Below are positions 6,670-7,191 of a stretch of DNA of 7,191 bases, piece after piece. Source of the DNA: an uncultured bacterium (GTDB lineage: Bacteria; Acidobacteriota; UBA890); the NCBI GenBank assembly GCA_937922775.1, contig CALAKE010000399.1, positions 1 through 7,191 on the forward strand. Reading direction: 5' to 3'. The notes under the pieces are model-generated. The model was given only the letters and a program-made list of their open reading frames with translations. It made no database searches and was not told where the DNA came from. The translations under genes were made by a program, and so were the position numbers. Position 1 is the first letter of the stretch. Every line of letters starts with the position of its first letter.

Positions 6670-7191
6670 GGTGGGACGACTCTTCGATTTGCGGGGGCTT
6701 TTCCCCGCTCAGCTTGCGCAGCCGGATGCGTCCCAAAACCGCCGCACCCAGGGCCGCCGTGAACTGTGGTAGGTCGCCTTCGGGGACATTCACTTCGGCT
6801 TCGAGCTGATCCTTCACGACATCGATCATCCGCTCGAACCGAAGGATGCCACCGATCAACGTGAACTCTGGTTCCATACGAACTCGCTTCATGAGCTGCA
6901 CCGAGCGATCGACGAGGGAAACGATGGCCCCGTGCATCACATCGGCGGGCGCCACCCCCTGCGACAAATGGTTGATCACCTCGGATTCAGCGAATACGGC
7001 GCAGACGCCCGAGATCGGCATCTTGTCTTTCGAGGTCGACACCAGCGGTCCGATCTCTTGCGTGGAATAGCCCATATAGTGGGCGGTCTTCTCCAGGAAT
7101 GCGCCAGTGCCGGCGGCGCACTTGTCGTTGAGACGGAAGGATTTCACCTTGGCGCCATCGGCGAGCCTGGTGGCCTTCATGGTTTGGCCAC
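6662..7191 (-). CDS. Third BcrA/BadF-family ATPase, C-terminal part only (5' end outside window)
   Basis: About 176 residues are visible and the frame runs open through the right edge. The ATG at 7180 is internal, because the codons before it read Gly-Gln-Thr, the end of a phosphate-2 motif of the DxGGQ(T/D) kind. Next come NDKCAAGTGAF and CAVFAESE, the two cysteine motifs that bind the inter-subunit [4Fe-4S] cluster in this ASKHA family. The later IGGILRFE segment stands where most members have GGxxxN, and here the asparagine is missing. The protein ends in a charged tail that overlaps the next gene by 8 bases. It is a third ATPase beside the P and Q subunits. It may be an activase for a further HgdB-type enzyme encoded upstream, a paralogue of one reductase subunit, or a separate reactivating factor. 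Family membership is firm and the role is unknown. Confidence 0.85.
   Translation of the reverse strand, partial: GQTMKATRLADGAKVKSFRLNDKCAAGTGAFLEKTAHYMGYSTQEIGPLVSTSKDKMPISGVCAVFAESEVINHLSQGVAPADVMHGAIVSLVDRSVQLMKRVRMEPEFTLIGGILRFERMIDVVKDQLEAEVNVPEGDLPQFTAALGAAVLGRIRLRKLSGEKPPQIEESSHHV

Overview
The window is one continuous minus-strand block, read from the right edge to the left, that encodes an ATP-dependent (class I) benzoyl-CoA reductase system. The gene order matches the bzd type: an upstream pair (a truncated ATPase plus a small cysteine protein), then bzdN-, bzdO-, bzdP- and bzdQ-like genes, a bzdM-like ferredoxin, and a large bzdV-like iron-sulfur/FAD oxidoreductase that runs off the left edge. 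There is no convincing plus-strand gene, RNA gene, mobile element or CRISPR array.

Layout from right to left. (1) 7191-6662: C-terminal part of an ASKHA-type ATPase of the BadF/BadG/BcrA/BcrD family, cut by the window edge. (2) 6669-6307: a 120-residue acidic protein with a C-terminal CxxC motif, overlapping the ATPase by 8 bases. (3) 6292-5165 and 5152-3845: the two HgdB/HgdC-like subunits (N and O) that bind benzoyl-CoA and the active-site iron-sulfur clusters. (4) 3837-3067 and 3062-2193: two different small ATPase subunits (P and Q) that share one [4Fe-4S] cluster and drive the electron with ATP. (5) an 80-base gap with a strong inverted repeat. (6) 2112-1831: an unusual two-cluster ferredoxin. 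(7) 1826-1: at least 608 residues of a NuoG-like plus GltD-like fusion, which I infer carries electrons between NAD(P)H and the ferredoxin.

Apart from the 80-base gap, genes overlap or lie 4-14 bases apart, so the block looks like one operon with strong translational coupling. The inferred electron path is NAD(P)H or another donor -> BzdV-like protein -> ferredoxin -> ATPase subunits P/Q -> N/O -> benzoyl-CoA, giving cyclohexa-1,5-diene-1-carbonyl-CoA. No promoter is visible, so transcription probably starts outside the right edge.

The DNA is GC-rich (roughly 60% by eye), uses GTG starts for the ferredoxin and the oxidoreductase, and has good Shine-Dalgarno sites. This fits a high-GC bacterium that degrades aromatics without oxygen. 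The reductase is known from Azoarcus-type betaproteobacteria and others, and the sequence alone does not fix the phylum. The parts least explained by the known bzd system are the third ATPase, the small cysteine protein next to it, and the extra cysteine-rich module in the oxidoreductase.
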